Assembly (NCBI GenBank): GCA_030686995.1
Contig: CM060692.1
Span: forward strand, 128,691,607-128,755,606
Reading direction: 5' to 3'
Length of the DNA: 64,000 nt
Source: Artemisia argyi
Lineage: Eukaryota; Streptophyta; Magnoliopsida; Asterales; Asteraceae
Part shown: one piece after another, positions 1 to 11,094 of the stretch
Layout of the letters: each line of letters begins with the position of its first letter
Numbering within the stretch: position 1 is the stretch's first letter
Made by a program: the position numbers and the translations under genes
Notes under the pieces: generated by a model
What the model was told of the DNA's origin: nothing
Database searches by the model: none
What the model saw: only the letters and a program-made list of their open reading frames with translations

Positions 1-2
1 AA

Positions 3-1756
3 AGGATTCCAAACGGAACCAATGACAATGGTGTTTTAGAGGTTCCTGCTGATGAGGTTCCTGCTGAGGTTGTGGAACAACAACCTGAACCTGAGCTCAG
101 AAGGAGCAATAGGGTGAGGACTCCAAAGTCATTTGGACCTGAGTTTCAATTATACTTAATTGAAGGTACAAGGAGTGAGGTCTCTGACCAATACTCTTAT
201 TGCTTCATTGTGGAGGATGATCCCCAAACATTTGAAGAAGCAATGAAGTCCCAGGATGTTGCTTTCTGGAAAGAAGCAATTAATGATGAGATGGACTCTA
301 TCATGGGCAATAACACTTATGTGTTGACAGATCTACCACCTGGTTGCAAACCTCTAGGTAGCAAATGGATTTTCAAAAAGAAAATGAAGGTAGATGGAAC
401 TGTTGAAAAGTTCAAGGCAAGATTAGTTATTCAAGGCTTTAAACAAAAGTCAGGAATAGACTACTTTGATACTTATGCTCCAGTGGCACGTATCAGTACC
501 ATAAGATTGCTAATTGCTTTGGCATCAATTCACAATCTGATTATTCATCAGATGGATGTGAAGACAGCTTTCTTGAATGGTGATTTAGATGAGGAGGTTT
601 ACATGAACCAACCTCAGGGCTTCATCATGCCGGCAATGAAAACAAGGTGTGTAAACTGATTAAGTCTCTTTATGGAGTAAAATAGGCACCTAAGCAATGG
701 CATCAAAAGTTTGATGAAGTGGTTTTGTCTAGTGGTTATTTACTTAATCAAGCTGACAAATGTGTATATAGCAAATTTGATGAATCTAGTAAAGGAGTCA
801 TCATTTGTCTATATGTTGATGACATGTTGATCTTTGGCACTGACCAAAATCAAGTTGATCTTACAAAAGAATTTTTGTCATCAAAGTTCTCCATGAAGGA
901 TATGGGGGAGGCAGATGTTATCCTTGGCATTAGGATTAAACATGAAAGTAACAAAATTTCTATTTCACAATCTCATTACATTGAGAAGGTGTTAAAGAAA
1001 TTTAATTACTTTGATTGTACTCCAGTAAGTACTCCCATGGATACAAGTGAGAAGCTAATGCCTTATACTGGCAAAGTTGTATCTCAACTTGAGTATTCTA
1101 GGGTGATTGGCTGCTTGATGTATGCCATGACTTGTACAAGACCTGATATTGCTTTTCCTGTGGGTAAACTGAGCAGGTATACTAGTAATCCTAGTGCTCA
1201 TCATTGGCAAGCAATTCAGAGGGTCTTTAAGTATTTGAAGAGAACTATGGATTATAGTCTCTCATATACTGGTTATCCTTCAGTATTAGAAGGATATACT
1301 GATGCAAGTTGGATCAGTAACACTGAAGACAATTCGTCTACTAGTGGCTGGGTATTCCTACTTGGTGGAGGTGCAATTTCTTGGGCATCCAAGAAACAAA
1401 CTTGCATTACCAGTTCAACCATGGAATCTGAATTTGTGGCTTTAGCTGCTGCTGGCAAAGAAGCTGAATGGTTGAAAAACTTGCTTCTTGAGATTCCATT
1501 GTGGCCTAAACCTATAGCACCTATTTCTATCCATTGTGATAGTGCTGCTACATTGGCAAAGGCTAGCCAGATGTACAATGGGAAGTCTAGACACTTAGGT
1601 GTTAGATATAGCAGGATTCGTGAGCTTATCATGAATGGGGTGGTATCTATAGTGTTTGTTAAATCTCAACAAAACTTAGTTGATCACTTGACGAAGGGTT
1701 TAGCTAAAGACTTGGTTTTGAAGTCTGCTAAAGGGATGGGTTTAAGTCCAACTTAG
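3..1756 (+). pseudogene. Ty1/copia pol remnant: reverse transcriptase and RNase H
   Basis: The frame is open from the window edge. It begins with the linker before RT ('RRSNRVRTPKSF'), then RT fingers ('GSKWIFKKKMKVDG', 'KARLVIQGFKQ'), palm ('MDVKTAFLNGDLDEEVYM'), the catalytic box 'LYVDDMLIFG' near 815, and RNase H ('YTDASW' near 1298, 'TMESEFVAL' near 1420). RT copies element RNA to DNA and RNase H removes the RNA strand. Two lesions break it. About one base is lost near 631-640 ('GFIMP' shifts frame), and TAG at 683-685 replaces the conserved Gln of the 'LKQAP' motif. The remainder to 1756 is open, so this is a young pseudogene. The copia assignment is secure; the clade within copia was not determined. 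Confidence 0.93.
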
Positions 1757-2286
1757 TCACTGAATGCAAGGATACCCAACACCCTTCTAAGGAAACATGG
1801 AAGCTGAGTTCAATGTGGAAAGCTGATCATTTAGTGGACTGAAGCACATGTGTTACAAACATCCCAAGGTTGTGCTTGTTACCTGCTGAAAGGAGGATGA
1901 AGTCTTCACTTCTTAATGGTTAATTTTCTTTGAAAAAGTGCTAAGCAGGAGCATGAATTAAAGATGAACCACTTATGTGAATGTTGAAGTTTTGCCGCTT
2001 CAGGAAGCTTTGGACTTTTAGCTTTTACAACATTTATGAATTGGATATGGACACATGGCTTGTATAGTGTCAGGAGTATTTTAGTGTTTGAAAACTTGTG
2101 TGTATTTATCATCAGGTATTCAAATGGGTTGAAGGGTTCAATTCTTAGAACACCCTGATTCTCGAATATTTGAAAGTATATGTACTAATGTGGAAATTCA
2201 ATCCTCAGGATATTTTCATTTATGCACTTGTTTTGGTTTGTGTTTGATTTTTCATGCAAAGGAAGATAACTAAATTTGGGGAGGAT
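1757..2286 (+). other. Noncoding 3' region of element X with polypurine tract
   Basis: About 530 bases between the RNase H stop and the LTR hold no convincing frame. The last bases (TTTGGGGAGGAT, 2274-2286) form the polypurine tract that would prime plus-strand synthesis. Confidence 0.7.
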
Positions 2287-2414
2287 TGTTGGAAAATTTG
2301 GTGCTCTTGAGGGATCAATTCACACCTGGTAATGGGTTTGGAGGTATGGAGTATACACCCATTTGGTCACTGAATCCCCTGACTCAATAGTGGTTATGTA
2401 TTGATCAAGGTACT

Positions 2415-2540
2415 GCTAGTAGACTCTGCTACTAGTGTTGTGAATCTGCTGCTAGGATTCTACTGACAGCTGATTCTGCTGCTAGCTGATTCTGCTGCTA
2501 GTTGATTCTGCTGCTGATAGTGTGATTCTGCTGCTAGCGT
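2415..2540 (+). repeat. Short tandem repeats in U3 of the copia LTR
   Basis: Six to eight imperfect copies of a unit like GATTCTGCTGCTAG occur in a row, roughly 150-270 bp upstream of the TATA box. Such U3 repeats often act as enhancer units in plant LTRs; that role is inference here. Confidence 0.8.
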
Positions 2541-2688
2541 TTCCACTAATGAGTTAACATTACCACTACTAGTGATAATGTTTCCACTGATAACTACTGA
2601 TCCCTATTATTATGGAAATTATTATGATATAATTAATGGGCCGTTAATTATACATAATACCATGGGCTAGGGATTGAGTATTCTCTAT

Positions 2689-2696
2689 TATAAATA
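2689..2696 (+). promoter_or_regulatory. TATA box of copia LTR
   Basis: TATAAATA lies inside the LTR, about 260 bp before its 3' end, in the position expected for the U3/R boundary. Confidence 0.7.
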
Positions 2697-2995
2697 GAGG
2701 TCACATCATTCTGCATGAAGAGACCTTTTTTATGATTAACACAAAACCCTAAACACTTAAATACGCATCTGGTTCTTGGTTTGTGCCTAAAACAAGAACA
2801 TCACTTGGTCTTATCCCATAGAGATATTCGTGTAACCCAGGCATAGGGTCGAATAGTTTCTATTGGAAAGTGATACCACGATTTCAAGTGAATATCCGGT
2901 ACCTTTATTGATTATCTTAACCCTAATATGGGTAACTATTTACAAATAACAACCAACAGGCTAATGAGCCTGCTCTCGAGGAAGATGATCAAATC

Positions 2996-3238
2996 ATGAT
3001 TTACATCATGGTTTTCTACCTTTTCTTCACCTATAAGGTGACTTCTCTTGTTCTTCACTCCTTCGGGAATGAAGACACTATCTTTGATCCCGGCATTCTC
3101 ATGTATCATTTTCGTGAGCCGGATACTTATCTCATCGGTGTGGAACTTTCACGTGCTTCATATGTTTGTCCAAACATCTTGAATGAAAGTCCGATGGAGA
3201 TTGTTTCTTCCACATCATGCTTCCCCAAGGACAAATGA
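2996..3238 (+). CDS. Unrecognised 3'-terminal coding remnant of element Z
   Basis: An open frame, also open upstream to 2959, encodes about 80 residues including 'FFTYKVTSLVLHSFGNED'. It ends with TGA just before the conserved post-stop sequence shared with element V. In V that position is occupied by the end of integrase; the Z protein does not look like an integrase tail. It could be the end of an env-like or other extra ORF, or chance. Short, unclassified and of low certainty. Confidence 0.3.
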   Translation: MIYIMVFYLFFTYKVTSLVLHSFGNEDTIFDPGILMYHFREPDTYLIGVELSRASYVCPNILNESPMEIVSSTSCFPKDK

Positions 3239-3609
3239 ATTCGGGGTCGAGTCAAGCTAGCGACTCGGTAAACAAAAATAGTAGCATGCTTATAGGGTTT
3301 TCACCCTAAGTGTGGGGGAGTTACCCACACTATGGTTACAAATGAAGTGAAAAACAAATTGGTGTTTTCCACGCTTAGTTTGTAATGTTGCCCTTTTACG
3401 TTCAAAGAGTCGGCATAATAGCCGGGACTTTGAATATTGAGGACAATATTCATCCTAAGTGTGGGGGGGGGGGGGATATTTCGCTATTCTAGCGAATTTT
3501 ATCACATTTTACTATCTTATACCCCCGTTTTTGGCAAAAATTTTAAAAAAAAAAATCACTAAAGTTTCAAAATTTTTGTGGTTATCAGTCCACCTTGTCT
3601 AACCGACAA
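3239..3609 (+). other. 3' untranslated region of element Z, first part
   Basis: Noncoding. It contains two copies of CCTAAGTGTGGGGG (about 3304 and 3454; the second runs into a 13-G tract) and TAGTGTGGGGGAT follows at the LTR border. It also holds an A-rich and pyrimidine-rich stretch. No gene was seen. Confidence 0.6.
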
Positions 3610-4015
3610 AAGGGATTGGCTAGTCCAGGAGCAAACGGCTCTCGGTAAAGACATCTCAAATCCGTTTACGGCTTGCAATTTGCCCAAAATTGTATGGTTC
3701 CTCAACTCCCCACATCCCATAAAGCGAATGCGTTGGCTAGCCCGCAAGATTATGGCTTGTGGTAAAGGCAGTGGAAAATCCATAATTGGTAATCAGCTCA
3801 CCAAGATGTTGACTAGGTCCATCAAGAGTTGGCTAGTCCAGAAGCAAACGGCTTCTGGTAAAGACGAATCAAATCCGTTGACAGCTGGTGGTTTGCTCAA
3901 AATCACACGGTTATCAGGTGTGCCACAGTTCTTACACCTGGCTACTCTAGAAGTGATGGCTTTTGGTAAAGAGTTTAAAATCTATCAAGTTTTCAAAACA
4001 GTTATTGCTAGGGAC
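3610..4015 (+). repeat. Degenerate tandem repeat in the 3' UTR of element Z
   Basis: About four units of roughly 107 bp, anchored by TTGGCTAGTCC or close variants near 3617, 3732, 3830 and 3940. Each is followed 20-25 bp later by GG(T/C)TTNTGGTAAAG-like sequence. Units 1 and 3 are the most alike. Tandem repeats in the 3' UTR are a recognised habit of large plant Ty3/gypsy elements. Confidence 0.7.
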
Positions 4016-4027
4016 TAGCAATAGTTT

Positions 4028-4039
4028 AGTGTGGGGGAT
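4028..4039 (+). other. Polypurine tract of element Z
   Basis: AGTGTGGGGGAT directly precedes the LTR start TGATGAGTG. V has AGTCTGGGGGAT at the same place. Confidence 0.65.
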
Positions 4040-7000
4040 TGATGAGTGCTCAAACACTCATCATTTTTGGTCAAATCTGAACTGCAAAACATACAAAAAC
4101 ACTCAGAAATGCATCAAAATACCAAAAATATTTCAAAATTGTGTTTTATATGTTATAGATGCAAAACGAGTAAAAACAGTTGAAAAACATACAAAGTTTG
4201 CAAAATTGGCAGTTTCAGTCCCCCAACTTTTATAAAATTACAAAACTAGTCCCTGGTCATTCAAAATATGGAAAAATCACCAAAGGTCCTTTTACAATTA
4301 TAAGTTGTCATATTTTGTCCTTTGGTGAAAAATTGGAAAAGTTTTGAAAATTTACAATTTTGGTCCCTAGAGTTTCAAACTTTGGCAGATTTAGTCCCTG
4401 GTGGGATATTTTTGAAAGAAAAGTCAAGTTTGGTCTTGTGGTTACTTATTGTGGCAAAATTGATCCTTGGGTAAAAGTTTTGGAAAATTTACATGTTTGG
4501 CCCTTCAAGTTTCACATTTGACACATTTGGTCCCCGAGAATTTTAAAAGTGAAAAATAACATTCATGGTCCTCGGATTATTGAAACTTGACATAATTTTA
4601 TCCTTGGAATAACTTTGGGAAGTTGGCATTTCTGGTCCCTAAGTTTCGGTAATTGGCAAAATTGGTCCTTGTGTATTTCACTTTATTAAACCAAACGGAC
4701 CTAAGTTTAATTCTAAACCTACAATCCATAATCCTAGCCCACTCCCACCACCATCCAGCCCATCAAATCCCCTAGCCCAATTACCTTACCAGCCCACACA
4801 CCACTAATAAACTCCCCCGTCCATTTTTATTTAAACCTTGGTCAAACCAAGGTTTGACCCACCTCTTTCACCCTCCACTTGCCCTGCTACTCATCCCTGC
4901 ACACTCCACATCCACCTCACTCACCCCATACCTTGTTCCCCCCTCCAAACACATAAGACAATGAGCATTAGTTACCCCTAAATCCCTCCAAGCAACCTGC
5001 TAGTGGGTAAACTCCAAATTGGCGCCAAAATCCATTTGGACGACTGTGATCACCTCAAGCTTAACCAACAGGTGGGATTTGATCAGAAGAAAGAGAAGAA
5101 GCTTTTTGGATATCTATTTATAGAGATGAAGACATAAAGATAAAGGGGTCGATGCTTTAGACCATTTTCGTAGTGTAAAAATATCTCTTTACTTATTTTC
5201 AGGTTAAACCTTAGTTCTAATTTTTAATTCACGTTATTGTAAGCTCCTTTGTACTGTTAGTTATCAACATTGTCAGAATTTTAAGTTTATGCAAATTTCA
5301 AAGTTTCAGTTAAATCGTTGTGTTAAAATTATTGTTGTGCAAAACCATTTTAAGCTTCCATTTCTATTCAAATAAGTTTATATGAGCTTATTTTAGCTTT
5401 AGGAAAGATTACTTGTTTCAATTCTGTTTTAGTCTCAATTTTCTAAAAAAGTCAATAAAAGTCAAAGTTTAGTCAAATAAGCTATTTGGTGGTGATAAGC
5501 TGAAGTGGATGAGCTGAGTGGTGTTTTAGCTTGGTATTGACACACCAAGTTTAGTTCTGATCAGTTCCATTTACTTCAAATCCTCAAACAGTTGTAAGCT
5601 TATGTTCTCAGTTTTTGCATTATTTTCCATGTATTGTACTAATGCTTATTCTTAGCTCATTATAAATATTTACTGCTTTTCATTAGTTTTTAAACATATT
5701 TCATCAGTTTAAGAAGTCTTTATTAGCCTTTGTCTTTATTTTACTTATAAACACTTTAAAAACAAAAAAAATAGCTAAATAGTAGGATAGCTTAATATAG
5801 TGCTTATTTCCTGTTAAAAAGTTACTTATTAGAGTTTAATTAAGTTAGTTAATCAGTAAAATCAGAACTTATAGTTTAAAATAGTGTGTTTCATTTCTTT
5901 AATCATCAAACAGTACCCAATAAGGGGTGTTTGGTTTTAGGGAGTAAACTGTGTTAGTGATTGTTTCTGAGGTAGCCATTGGTCATAAATACTCACATTA
6001 GGTTTCATTAGAGTCTTGCAACAACAAAATCTTAGTAGGTTTCACTAGAAAGTCAAAAGTGGCCTATGATCCTTATGGCAGTTAACTGTTAGATTCTTAT
6101 GATCCATGATCATGCATATCAGTTCTTAGATGGTTAGAGTAGCTTAATTTCATGTTAAATTAGCTTAGTATATCTTTTACAATCATCTGTGATCATCACA
6201 AATCCATATAAGTCAACTTATCAAGATTCCATTAAAAGTCAAAATGCTTGCTTTCAGTTTTTTCCCAAACTTCCAGGAATTTATTTGAATTTTGTATAAG
6301 GTTTCTAGGCTTGAAATTGGTTCCTAATCATAGTCTACCATCTCATCTTTGGTGTCCTAGCTTCATTGCATTTTTACCATTTTTTTTTGGGCCCCACATT
6401 GGCTCAAACAGCAGCAGCTGGCTGTCTGTGTTTCTGGTTCATGTACTGTAGCAGCTGTAGCTGCCCAAACACCCCTGTTCTGTGGGTCCCACAGACCACA
6501 TAAGTGGGCCCCACACTTCCCCCTTTAGTTCATTAGATCCCCCACCTGGCCCTCTACAGATTTCTAGCAATTTTGTGCCCCCAATCCCCCTGTGGGCCCC
6601 CTGATTTAGCTCCAAAATCTGTCCATTTCTCTAGTTCTAACATGGGTCAAAAGTGAGTTTTTTGACCCATTTGCTTATTCTGAGCTTCAACCTTGTTATT
6701 ACTAGTTCCAATTAGTCCATTTCAGTAGTTTTCATCAATTTCCACCTCTGTGGGCCCCACAGAGGCTCCAAAACACCAAAAGTCAACAAAAAATCAACTG
6801 TTGGACCTTTTAGTGTCCAAATTATTCAATTTCAAGCTTTGTAAAAGTTGTTTTTGTAAAAGTTTCTTATTTTCAGTAGTGTAACAAGTTTCAAAAAGAA
6901 AATTAACAAAAATCCAAGTTTTAATTTAAGTGATAGTTTCTATTTAATGTAATTTAATTTTAATTTTCATTTTTAAATTTTTATTAAGTACTTAGCTTTT

Positions 7001-7898
7001 TTATATTTTTCTTAAATTCCTCTTATATTAAAGTATTTATAATAATTGTCTCAGATTTTTATTTTATTATTTAGTATTTATTAGAAGTAATCTTAGTTTT
7101 ATTAATAATTAATTAATATCAAGTTTAAAATAGCATAATTAGTTTTTATTAAGCAAAACCTAGTTTTTATATTTTTCCTAGCTTTTATATGTTGTAAAAC
7201 TTTTTTAGAAATTTTACTGTTCATTTTCTATTTTTCTTAATTTAAAATAGTTTAATTAGGTAATTAATGTTTAATTAGTAATTAATTAATAGAAAATTCA
7301 CAAAAAGACAAAAATACATATTTTTATTTTTAAAACTTGTTTTTAGTTATTTTATAATTTAAGAAATTTTATTTTCACCTTTTCAGTATTTAATTAATAT
7401 TAATATTGTATTTAAGTTACTTAAATATTAATAATTAGTAATAAATAGTATTTAATTAATATTAGATAATTAAATAGTGTAAAAATTTATTTTCTTTTTC
7501 TAAAAATTTTATTTTACCTTTTAGTTTGTAAAAAAATCATTTTCACGCCCTGGGTGTTTTCAGATTTCAGTTTTCACTTTTTATTTTGTACGTTTACGTT
7601 TTATTTAAATGTAAACGTACGCGTTTTAGGTTTTAATCGTTTCTGGTTTTTCTGAGTTCATAGTCTTATTCATATAGCTTATTTAAGCTATTCCTTTGTA
7701 GATTCCTTAGTGTAATCAATCTCAAACCCTTTTCCTATCCAAATTCACCCGATCACGAAACCGTTTTATAACCATCACACCTCGTCGGGACATAACGACC
7801 CGGGGAAACCACTATATTCCGCGGAGAATTGGTTTTAGACGTTTGACTTGGTTGACCATACCCTTGGTCAATTTAGGTTGACCGTTTGGGACCAATCA
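4040..7898 (+). repeat. Long 3' LTR of element Z (about 3.9 kb)
   Basis: It starts TGATGAGTGCTC after the polypurine tract and is taken to end at ATCA (7898), giving TGAT...ATCA. The first 21 bases after the T form a perfect 8-bp hairpin. A TATA-like CTATTTATAGAG lies at 5114-5125, 1.07 kb inside, matching V's LTR, where the TATA is 1.05 kb inside. U3 holds a series of GGTCCYTGG motifs. The 5.2-7.7 kb part is very AT-rich and noncoding. The 3' end is set by the terminal CA and by the following resemblance to element A, and is less sure than the 5' end. Confidence 0.65.
4200..4680 (+). repeat. GGTCCYTGG motif array in U3 of the Z LTR
   Basis: GGTCC(C/T)TGG or a one-base variant recurs about ten times at intervals of roughly 30-60 bp, each followed by an A/T-rich spacer with a recurrent TTTGGCA/TTGACA word. 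The same layout occurs in element V's LTR at 48660-48985. Confidence 0.7.
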
Positions 7899-8115
7899 TA
7901 CCTCCCAACTCTTCTCTTCATCTCTCTAGTTATATTATGAGAATCCTACAATTACATGTACAATATGGCGTTGCTAAACCAAGACTAGACTCGACTTAAG
8001 CTAATAAATAAAAAATAACAAAAACATAAAATTAACATAGAATGAAACGGGATGGTAGTCCGTATGTTTTTTCTCGTTTCTTTTTCTTTCATTTTTTCTT
8101 TTTCTTAATTTTTTC

Positions 8116-8156
<41 letters not shown>

Positions 8157-9990
8157 ATACACTCTTACCCTACCATCCAAAATAATACATCATAGGGAAT
8201 GAACATTCCCCTTACACTTGAATTTTTACATACTTTACAATAAACTAATCTAATGACTCGAATCAAGATAATCAAAACACTTGGAGTACTTTTAAGATTA
8301 ACGAACATATGGGGGTAATATATGTTGTTCTTCCCCATTACTCCATAATATAAGTACTTTACCCATGACTCCCAATCGTCCCAAAACAATATCTACAGAC
8401 ATATGACTCGACTTAGCAACCATGTAATCAATTAGATAATTAACTAAGGGTTTAAACATGTAACAATAATGCACTAAAGATGAGTGCATACACGGAAGGC
8501 TAAGGCGATTTGGGTGTACATTTAAGTGGGGTGTAACAAATTCTTCCTTTAATTAAGATGCTTAAAGTTAGAAACGAAAAGATAGGCTCGGAGGGGTGTA
8601 CTAGGGGTTTCGTGTACTAAAAATGAGTACAACGCTAAGGTGTGGGAAAAATTAGTTGACTTAACTAGCCAAGTAATATGACTTAAATGGTCAAATAATT
8701 ATGATACGGGTTTAACACAAGGGTGATCCTAATGCCTCTTATCATGTAGTAAATCCTACTACACGAATGTAGTCTCACTAGCGGTCTCAGGATGCATCAC
8801 TAACGCAAGTTCTAGAATCTAAATGCTACCGGTACACTCATAAGCACTAATAGTAAATGTTTTTCCTATCAAATCTAAAGGCGAACCTCACATATTTGGG
8901 TGGAAAATTTTTCTGAATGATACGGTTTTGTGCTAGTCATACAATCTCCTATCCATGAGACGCTTGCTAAGGCAAAAGTTTCACTCTTAAATGTTGTAAA
9001 AAAAAATAAATTTGGCGCTAAAATTACACTAACAAGTATTTCTCATAGTTTTATTACACACCTACCATCAAATAAACAAACTCAAGTGAAAGTGTAACCT
9101 ATAAGGTATCATCATTTACCCTCCCCTTACACTTAGGATGAACATTGTCCCCAATGGTCAATTAAAGAATGTAAAAGTGAAACAGGTAAAGGAATGAAAT
9201 CAAATACTCCCCTGATTCGCTCGGTGTGGATAGTATGGTAACAAGGTTAGATCCTCCTCCAAGAAAATGAACAATCAAAACTTCCCTTCCAGAATATAAA
9301 TCATCTTCTTGTCATATATAACCTGTTAAACCTGAGAAAACAAACAAGGCAACCTCGCGTAAAATCAGCGGCAATCTATATATACTAACAAATCCTAGAA
9401 AGCAATGTAAGATATAATGCTTGTGGAATGAATGTTCGCAGATTTCCTAGAGTTTATAAAACTAAAGATTTAACAAAAACTTTAAGACTTCGTTAAAAAA
9501 ACAAAACTAGCAAAATTTCCAGAATTTTACACATGACGCTGTCAGGAATTTCTTCCTGACGCCGTCAGAAGTGACCTGCAGAAATCTTTATGTTAAGTTT
9601 CCAGAAAATTTCTAGAAAATTTATGTCCTACTTCCTGGAAAATCCTGCAAAACATCATTATGACTCGATACAAGCATTTGACTCTAACAAATACGAATAT
9701 ACATGTCCATTTAATATTGTGGAGAATCATGATCAATTTGTTTCTTAAAAACATATTTGGGGTTTCCCCTTACACTTATCTTTTGCGAAATACCTTTGGA
9801 TGAAGTTAAGACAAAGCCAAACGACAAAATAAAGTATTTTCACCATTTAGTTTTGAAACATGATCTGCCAACAATAAAAATAAAGCATGCATATGGAAAC
9901 AAATAAAAATCACACAAAGCATGGGTTGCCTCCCAAGAAGCGTTTTTCTTTATTTACGAGTCTTGTAGCTAGACTCAAGGTCATGGGTTA
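7899..9990 (-). other. Noncoding 3' region of family M element A
   Basis: From the stop at 9991 leftward this matches, in reverse, 32046-34100 of element CD, including CTTGGGAGGCAACCC just after the stop and CATATTGTACATGTAATT at the far end. From about 7948 to 7899 the match is lost. It holds a T37 run and TGACGGCGTCA-type motifs near 9533-9572. No gene was seen. Confidence 0.75.
8118..8154 (-). repeat. Homopolymer T37 (A37 on the element strand)
   Basis: An uninterrupted run at the same relative place as the A55 run at 33862-33916 in element CD, so the tract belongs to the family M 3' region and has varied in length. Confidence 0.95.
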
Positions 9991-11094
9991 TTACGTGATA
10001 TGGGTGAGTTCCTCATTGAGGACATCTTTGGGATCAAACTTAGGTTTCAACTTCCTATCGGTTTTCTTAGTACGGTATGACCTTTCAAACTTTTCTCCAT
10101 CCGGATCATACAAAATCATCTTCATATGCCATGATCTGTCACCTTCCTTAGGTGGCTTGTCCCACCTCCATTTACACTTATCCCCCTCTCTTTTCCACTT
10201 GTTCATCTCTATGTTAATGGGCATTACGCTTAAGAACTCAATCATTTTCCTAAAGACTAGGGGGTCCTCAAAAGGGTCTAGCTCTTCATCCCTAGCTATG
10301 AGTTGTTCCACCGAATGTGTTTTATTGATGAAATCTTTTTCTAGATAGAATGGGCGTTGGGGTCCTATAAAGTTTCTTTCTATCCAAGGTCCATATCTAG
10401 ACGGTCTCCTATTCATCTCTACCCAATGTGGTATCGGTTCATCCTCACAATCGTAGCTATGTTTCTTAACATCATATACCGACCAAGTATCGCCCTCACC
10501 TACCGCTATCTTAGACTCCTTACAATCTATCATGGCGATAGCAGTTGCTAAAAATCCTCTTCCTACTAATAAAGGGCATGTAATGTCACTAACCATATAT
10601 AGGACGTGAAAATCCACTAAAATAGTTAACTTCCCTACGTGAACAACTGCATCCTTAATCATCCCAGCCGGGTGGGCAATACTCCCATCCGCTAGACCAA
10701 CTAATACCTCCGTCTCCTCTAACTTTCCTATCTTGAGAGTGGTGAAAAGGGATAAGGGAATCAAGTTGAGGCTTGACCCTAAATCGTCTTGTGTGTCGAA
10801 AGCTTCGGATTTTCCTATCTTACAAGACAAAACAAATATACCCGGATCATCAAGCTTTTTAGGCAACTTGTTTTGAACGAAGGCGGTCCCATTTTTACCT
10901 AGTTTAAATTTCTCATATTTTTCTAGGAGGGCACTATAGTAGGGAGCACGGGCTAAGACATCAATGACGGGCCGTTCAAGGTGAAGCTCCTTGAATTCAT
11001 CGTCAAGGTCTTGCGTAGGAGGTGTTTCAACTATGCTTTTGACCGGTTTGATATCGGGTGTTTCATTTGATTGGTCCTTTTGAAGAATTTGGTT
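9991..11094 (-). CDS. Family M protease plus uncharacterised C-terminal domain
   Basis: This continues the gag frame after an in-frame TAA. The N-terminal linker ('ERPVIDVLARAPYYSALLEKY') is followed by a retropepsin-like domain with 'DDLGSSLNLIP' (D-L-G in place of D-S/T-G, as in Athila-type proteases) and the flap/second-half signature 'PLLVGRGFLATA'. Beyond it, about 140 residues rich in Trp, Lys, Arg, Asp and Glu ('PFYLEKDFINKTHS', 'ELDPFEDPLVFRKMIEF', 'WRWDKPPKEGD') end at TAA 9991-9993, where an RT would normally follow. I recognise this domain as conserved in Asteraceae gag-like proteins but know no function for it. The protease would cut the Gag precursor. No internal stop or frameshift occurs in this part. 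Confidence 0.8.
   Translation of the reverse strand, partial: NQILQKDQSNETPDIKPVKSIVETPPTQDLDDEFKELHLERPVIDVLARAPYYSALLEKYEKFKLGKNGTAFVQNKLPKKLDDPGIFVLSCKIGKSEAFDTQDDLGSSLNLIPLSLFTTLKIGKLEETEVLVGLADGSIAHPAGMIKDAVVHVGKLTILVDFHVLYMVSDITCPLLVGRGFLATAIAMIDCKESKIAVGEGDTWSVYDVKKHSYDCEDEPIPHWVEMNRRPSRYGPWIERNFIGPQRPFYLEKDFINKTHSVEQLIARDEELDPFEDPLVFRKMIEFLSVMPINIEMNKWKREGDKCKWRWDKPPKEGDRSWHMKMILYDPDGEKFERSYRTKKTDRKLKPKFDPKDVLNEELTHIT

Larger units (their letters stand above)
1..2958 (+). mobile_element. Element X: 3' part of a Ty1/copia LTR retrotransposon
   Basis: The visible part runs from the integrase/RT linker through RT, RNase H, a noncoding stretch, a polypurine tract and a complete 3' LTR; the 5' half lies outside the window. 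The order RT-RNase H at the 3' end of pol, with LTR directly downstream, is that of Ty1/copia. After the LTR the sequence changes abruptly to Athila-like DNA (element Z). The first five bases after the LTR, GGCTA, should be the right target-site duplication; its partner is off the left edge. Confidence 0.9.
2287..2958 (+). repeat. 3' LTR of copia element X
   Basis: 672 bp, starting TGTTGG and ending CCAACA, a perfect 6-bp terminal inverted repeat. It is preceded by a polypurine tract. It contains a TATA box (TATAAATA, 2689-2696) in a TATTATAAATAGAGG context and a direct-repeat block upstream of it. The boundaries rest on the terminal repeat and on the switch to unrelated sequence at 2959. Confidence 0.88.
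2959..7898 (+). mobile_element. Element Z: 3' part of an Athila-like Ty3/gypsy element
   Basis: This comprises 1.1 kb of internal sequence, a polypurine tract and a 3.86-kb LTR. The stretch after the stop near 3236 (CGGGGTCGAGTCAAGC and following bases) is close to the same position in Athila element V at 46540 (CGGGGATCGAGTGAAGC). The first part of the LTR also resembles V's LTR. The 5' part of Z lies beyond the left edge behind copia element X. Z appears inserted in element A; TACCT at 7899-7903 would be its right target duplication. Confidence 0.75.

Noticed and set aside
1273..1632. Minus-strand open frame of 119 codons opposite RNase H
   Set aside because: It lies antisense to a recognised RNase H and has no domain or signals of its own.
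6248..6451. Hydrophobic open frame in the Z LTR
   Set aside because: It sits within an AT-rich LTR next to GTGGGCCCCAC repeats and has no homology or conserved start.
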